From assembly GCA_913061315.1 (NCBI GenBank), contig CAJXUC010000031.1:1-39810 (forward strand): a DNA stretch of 39,810 nucleotides, read 5' to 3'. Position numbers and translations under genes: made by a program. Under the pieces are notes generated by a model that worked only from the letters and a program-made list of their open reading frames with translations, was not told where the DNA came from and did not search any database. This document shows positions 35,806 to 39,810 of this stretch, piece after piece; within the stretch, counting starts at the first letter, position 1; each line of letters begins with the position of its first letter. Source of the stretch: an uncultured Gammaproteobacteria bacterium. GTDB lineage: Bacteria; Pseudomonadota; Gammaproteobacteria; GCA-001735895.

Positions 35806-36747
35806 TTATCGAAGCGGCGCCTCTGAGGCCACTGTCTGTTTTTTGAGATTCTCCCTATAAAACAATAATAATCCCGATCCAACAATTAACACCATACCCA
35901 AAGCTTCGTTTAAAGTCGGAATATCACCCCAAAAAATAAACCCACCCAACAGAGTTAAAATTAAGCCCGAATATTCAAAGGGAGAAATAACGGCAGGATC
36001 GGCCATTCGATAGGCACTGGTTAACAGCAAGAAAGCAATTGTGCCTACAATGCCCACCGTTAAAATACTCACTAGTACTGCTATTTGATCAAACTGCCAG
36101 CTTTGCGTTAAAAATTGGTATTCAACAAGCTCTGCGGTGTTGAATCGACCGTCACCCATGCCCAAACCAATTACACCACTCACTGTGGCCGTGATTAAAT
36201 ACATGTAGATTACCTGTTGAAATAGATCATCTTTTTTCGCCGTCAATTTAGCAATTACCATCGATACGGCATAAGTTAAAGCGGTAATAACTGGCAAGAT
36301 ATAAAAGAAATTGAAATCTCCAGACTCTGGTTGTGCTATCACTATAACCCCTGAAAAACCTATAATCATGGTAATCCATCGGCTAACACCCACCAGACTT
36401 CCAAATACAATGATAGACATGATAGTAATGAAAAATGGGCTCACTAAAAACAAAACGGTCGCATTTGCAATTGGAACCTTAGACTGTGCAAAGTAAAAGG
36501 CTGAATAACCAAAGAAAAACAATAACCCACGGCAGGTGCTAAGAATAGGATAAGCAGTGCCAAATTTTAGTGGTTTGTGACTCAGTTTTAAATAAACACA
36601 GATTAACAGTACACCGATGATGGATCGGCAAAACAGTATCTGGAACATCGATACATCGGTTGATAGAAATTTAATCAATACGTCTTGAACAGTAAAAATA
36701 GTCATGGAAACAATGACTAAAATAATGCCTCTTTTATCATCCGTCAT
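35806..36747 (-). CDS. EamA/DMT-family transporter
   Basis: Inner-membrane protein of 313 aa with about ten hydrophobic segments in two EamA repeats. It shows the N-terminal TIFTVQDVLIKFLS and the segment LFLVSPFFITIMS typical of the RhaT/RarD-like DMT group, closer to S-adenosylmethionine or riboflavin type carriers in general character. Substrate cannot be called. Monocistronic, with its own upstream gap containing an inverted repeat. Confidence 0.88.
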   Translation of the reverse strand: MTDDKRGIILVIVSMTIFTVQDVLIKFLSTDVSMFQILFCRSIIGVLLICVYLKLSHKPLKFGTAYPILSTCRGLLFFFGYSAFYFAQSKVPIANATVLFLVSPFFITIMSIIVFGSLVGVSRWITMIIGFSGVIVIAQPESGDFNFFYILPVITALTYAVSMVIAKLTAKKDDLFQQVIYMYLITATVSGVIGLGMGDGRFNTAELVEYQFLTQSWQFDQIAVLVSILTVGIVGTIAFLLLTSAYRMADPAVISPFEYSGLILTLLGGFIFWGDIPTLNEALGMVLIVGSGLLLFYRENLKKQTVASEAPLR

Positions 36748-37247
36748 ATTTCATTATCTCTATACACAAGATCGGGTAAAGGGTTACAAATAATTCTGCA
36801 CCTATGATTTAAAGCGAGTATTGTTTGTAGATTAGGCTAAAAGTAAACAAATCACTTTTTCTTGAGCAAACAATCGTCACCCAAAAATGAACGTTAAATA
36901 AGATTGATTTATTCGACAAAAGTACGACAGGATGCGATGGTGTACCAACAATAAATATCGAACGAGGCGATCGATATTTTTGATATCTTTATGTCACGAA
37001 AATTAAAAAAATAACTTGATCATTATTGAAGAGTAAGCAAGAGAATTTTATAAATTTCTGGTGCCCTCTTAATGACCTATATCGTGGTATGAATGTGGCA
37101 TTATTAACGAGTAAGACAGTTAAATCCCATTAAACCAAACGATAAAAGCAGCAGACAAAATTTTAATAATTGCCAGAAAGTGAGCTTGTCTTACTGCCCG
37201 ATGATTAACTGTAAGTCGACACCTATTGTCAAAAACTAATGCATTAA
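36748..37247. other. Gap with an inverted repeat
   Basis: No gene seen in 500 bases. It contains a 9-bp perfect inverted repeat (36,953-36,979), listed separately. An AT-rich stretch follows at about 36,990-37,060. Confidence 0.45.
36953..36979. repeat. 9-bp inverted repeat with 9-base spacer
   Basis: AAATATCGA (36953-36961) and TCGATATTT (36971-36979) are exact inverses and lie about 205 bases upstream of the EamA gene. On the plus strand three T follow, but no plus-strand gene ends here, so an operator or relic terminator is possible. Confidence 0.35.
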
Positions 37248-37760
37248 TTACATAGCGACTACGTCACTGGAAGGGTTATCCATTTGCCAAACTGCTTCAG
37301 TGAGCCACATCCCTGAGTAATTACCCTGTTGCTGCAATCCCAATCGAAAAGCAAAATATAGTGTTTGATTATTTTCACTGATAATCTGCACTAATCGGAT
37401 CGCCTTATTGTCGTCCAAGATAACTTCACTGAGGGTGCTGTCTCGATGATTGAGCATTTGACCATAAGTTGGCCCTTTCAATAATTTAGTGAAGTTCTGC
37501 AAGGGTCCCGTCTGCAGTTTGTTAGAGGGCGAAGCAAAGTTAAAAGTAGTTTCAATACCCGCATCCCTATATGGGAAGTCATTGCTTGCAAGGGCATTTA
37601 TTACAATTTGAACAACGTCACCAGGCTGCAGTTCAGCGCTGGGTTGAGGTAAAATTAAATTCTCAACTGATGGTTCAGCTGCACCGTATAGCGGTTTAAC
37701 CGCTAATAAAAACAATAGAACCAGTAAACTATTTAACAGGGGTTTAACAAAAATACGCAT
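37248..37760 (-). CDS. DUF4864 domain exported protein
   Basis: Exported protein of 170 aa. A hydrophobic signal peptide (about 1-27) is followed by a low-complexity Pro/Glu linker. A single NTF2-like DUF4864 domain (about 45-165) contains IVINALASNDFPYRDAGIE, FNFASPSNK and the closing strand SGMWLTEAVWQM. Function unknown; such domains often bind small molecules. No operon partners. Confidence 0.85.
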   Translation of the reverse strand: MRIFVKPLLNSLLVLLFLLAVKPLYGAAEPSVENLILPQPSAELQPGDVVQIVINALASNDFPYRDAGIETTFNFASPSNKLQTGPLQNFTKLLKGPTYGQMLNHRDSTLSEVILDDNKAIRLVQIISENNQTLYFAFRLGLQQQGNYSGMWLTEAVWQMDNPSSDVVAM

Positions 37761-38041
37761 GGTAATGACCTTATTTTATAAGTGAACGAGGTACTTTACT
37801 TTTTTATAGTATTAATGGTACGCGTGAGCCCTGGCTTTGGATTAGTGTACTCATCCAAACAGACCCAAAAATTTTAAGATTGCTATTTTTAATGAACTAC
37901 TAATTTTGATCAATCGGTATTTACCCACACCCATAAGCTGGCATAAAAAAGTCTATGTGACGGTATCAAAATGTTATAGCCTGCAATCTAGAACAATCCG
38001 CTCCTATATTTAAATGTACCCAATAGAAAAATGGATGCCGT

Positions 38042-39337
38042 ATGAGTTATGCTTTTTGTAGTAAAGATTTTGCCGCTAAACCTTACTGGTGGAACGGAAC
38101 ACCTCGGCCGCAGACGGTCGGAGCTACTTTGCCGACTCAAACTGATGTACTGGTCATAGGCTCAGGTTATACAGGATTGCAATGTGCGTTACAGACCGCT
38201 CAGGCGGGCCGTCATACCACCGTAATCGATGCTGAAGACCTTGGCTGGGGATGCAGTAGCCGCAATGGCGGCCAGATCAGTGGGGAAATAAAACCAGATT
38301 TTAACCAGCTTAAACGTCGCTATGGCAGTGACCAAGCCCTGTCACTGATCCGCGAAGCACGAAAGGCACTTGAGTGGCTGGGAGAATTCGTAGAAGCACA
38401 ACAAATTGACTGTGATTATCAGCGCTGCGGTCGATTTGTTGCCGCTCACAGCCCTCGTCAATTTAAAAAACTAATTGCACAAGCTGAGCAACAGACCCCG
38501 GGGCTTGAGCAGACGCTGAATATCATTGGGCCAGGTGACCAATCGAGCGAAATTGACAGCCGTTATTATCATGGAGGATTGATTGTTGATAGTCATTGTT
38601 CTTTAGACCCTGCCAAGTACCATTCAGCGCTGTTACAAAAAGTGCAAGACAGTGGAGCAGAAACCATCGACCATTGCGCTGCAATGCATATAGAAGCTAA
38701 TAAGACAGGTTTCCGAGTGACAACATCTCAGGGCGTTATTCAAACAAACGAGTTAGTTATAGCCACTAATGGCTATAGCGGTAATCTTGCCGCTTGGCAA
38801 CAGCGGCGGGTTATTCCAATTGGCAGCTACATGTTGGCTACTGAGGCGATGCCTATCGAACGGGCTGAAAAATTGATGCCACACAATAGGGTGTTCAGTG
38901 ATACTCGCAAAATAGTGGTTTACTTTAGACGATCCCCCGATGGACGCAGCTTGATATTCGGAGGCAGAGTCTCTGTATATGAATCAGATCCCATCAAAAG
39001 TCTACCGTCATTACGTCAAGAAATGCTGCGTATTTTTCCACAGCTGGAAGATGTTAAAATTAGAAATACCTGGATGGGATTCGTGGCCTATACTTTCGAT
39101 GGGTTGCCACATCTTGGAAAAAAAGAGGGCATTCATTATGCGATGGGTTATTGCGGCTCTGGCATCTGCTTGGCAAGCTACTTGGGGCATCGACTGGGCC
39201 AGCAGTTGCTAGGCCAAAAGGAAGGCGCTACGGCTTTTGATCAACAACGGTTTCAAACCCGACCTTTTTACACTGGCAACCCATGGTTCTTGGCGCCTTC
39301 AGTGCGTTATTACCAGATGATCGACCGCATCAGTTAA
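38042..39337 (+). CDS. FAD-dependent oxidoreductase, gamma-glutamylputrescine oxidase (PuuB/OrdL) type
   Basis: DAO-family flavoprotein of 431 aa. The FAD motif is VLVIGSGYTG (36-45), with GWGCSSRNGGQISGE close behind as in PuuB, and GLPHLGKKEGIHYAMGYCGSGI near the C-terminus binding FAD. PuuB oxidises gamma-glutamylputrescine in putrescine breakdown. Family members also act on other amines and amino acids, so the symbol is withheld. No puuA/C/D genes are in the window. It is alone, with a weak ribosome site. Confidence 0.9.
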   Translation: MSYAFCSKDFAAKPYWWNGTPRPQTVGATLPTQTDVLVIGSGYTGLQCALQTAQAGRHTTVIDAEDLGWGCSSRNGGQISGEIKPDFNQLKRRYGSDQALSLIREARKALEWLGEFVEAQQIDCDYQRCGRFVAAHSPRQFKKLIAQAEQQTPGLEQTLNIIGPGDQSSEIDSRYYHGGLIVDSHCSLDPAKYHSALLQKVQDSGAETIDHCAAMHIEANKTGFRVTTSQGVIQTNELVIATNGYSGNLAAWQQRRVIPIGSYMLATEAMPIERAEKLMPHNRVFSDTRKIVVYFRRSPDGRSLIFGGRVSVYESDPIKSLPSLRQEMLRIFPQLEDVKIRNTWMGFVAYTFDGLPHLGKKEGIHYAMGYCGSGICLASYLGHRLGQQLLGQKEGATAFDQQRFQTRPFYTGNPWFLAPSVRYYQMIDRIS

Positions 39338-39810
39338 CGCTTTAGTGCTAGCAGGATACCTGCCAATAATGGGAGCGCTTCAATAGTCGAATTATTGTGA
39401 TATTTAAATTGACTGACCATAATGATTTTCTATAGTGCTTGAGTGGTATTAATAGCCAAAAGGTTAACTTTAAATATTGACCCTTATTGTATATTGGAGA
39501 CTTCTTTAGGCGTTTTAGTTGCCTCCAAGGCACCCACCCCTTTGATTATATAATGTTACCGCGGCTCCCGAATAGGATTCACTGCCTAACCCTGTGATAT
39601 TAAATTGAGGTTGCAAAACGGCACAAAAGATTACGTAGTCATTGATAGGTATTTAATTGATTTAGTAGACTGTTGCAACTGAGCAAACCTTGTAATGCTC
39701 AGCTTAGCCAAGCATTCACGGACTCACATCTGAGCCTCTGCTACCGACAAGGCTGTCATTAGTTTACTAATAAGAACGCAACTTTTACTTCAAGTAAGTT
39801 CTCTGTCATG
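39338..39810. other. Gap at right end of contig
   Basis: No gene that I can support. A 28-codon minus-strand frame (39,334-39,420) overlaps the oxidase stop and reads like a short hydrophobic peptide ending in LLAGILLALKR, but it has no supporting context. Confidence 0.4.

Noticed and set aside
39345..39366. GCAGG-ATA-CCTGC hairpin after the PuuB-like gene as a terminator
   Set aside because: The stem is only 5 bp and no T-run follows on either strand.
1..39810. CRISPR arrays, rRNA genes, known riboswitches
   Set aside because: No regularly spaced repeats, rRNA-like segments or recognisable riboswitch cores were found on either strand.

Overview
The window is a 39.8 kb contig that most likely comes from a marine or environmental gammaproteobacterium. 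Evidence for this is the family-level character of gltBD, the PuuB-type oxidase, the DUF2237, DUF4864 and DUF4174 genes, and the IS6 and IS91 relics. I cannot name a genus. The first 49 bases are not biological: they are an Illumina Nextera adapter (P7 tail, index, transposase mosaic end) left on the contig end.

Left half (50-19,530), AT-richer by eye. This is a patchwork of short operons that looks like a catabolic and uptake region for one or more nitrogen-containing organic compounds. From left to right it holds: a Rieske oxygenase plus polyamine-type ABC importer operon (minus; no ATPase gene, closed by an intrinsic terminator); a molybdopterin oxidoreductase plus SDR pair (plus); a flavodoxin-fold quinone reductase; an overlapping PAS histidine kinase / FixJ-type regulator / EamA exporter operon (minus); a 59-codon ORF overlapping an amidase (plus); a D-2-hydroxyacid dehydrogenase (minus); a GMC flavoprotein with an overlapping small-subunit-like gene (plus); an ASCH protein (minus); and an agmatinase-family ureohydrolase (minus). 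The substrate is not determined. An importer, an oxygenase, several dehydrogenases, an amidase and a ureohydrolase under a local two-component system make a coherent but unproven pathway.

Junction (19,690-21,010). Three decayed genes lie in a row: an IS6-type transposase fragment (plus), an IS91-type transposase fragment (minus) and a thermonuclease (SNase) gene broken by stops and a frameshift (plus). This gene graveyard separates the two halves.

Right half (21,460-39,810). More ordinary genes, with higher GC in most of them: a LysE exporter; a 59-aa zinc-ribbon protein of a conserved family (minus); glutamate synthase gltB-gltD; a Sir2 deacetylase; DUF4174 and DUF2237 genes; a TAXI-type TRAP transporter (binding protein plus fused permease); an EamA transporter; a DUF4864 protein; and a gamma-glutamylputrescine-oxidase-like flavoprotein. 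Several long gaps contain no intact gene. At least one more relic (29,934-30,110) shows that gene decay continues here.

Working together: polyamine/guanidino metabolism (PotBCD-like importer, ureohydrolase, PuuB-like oxidase) and ammonia/glutamate assimilation (gltBD, amidase) recur across the window. The many relics and low coding density suggest a genome that is losing genes.
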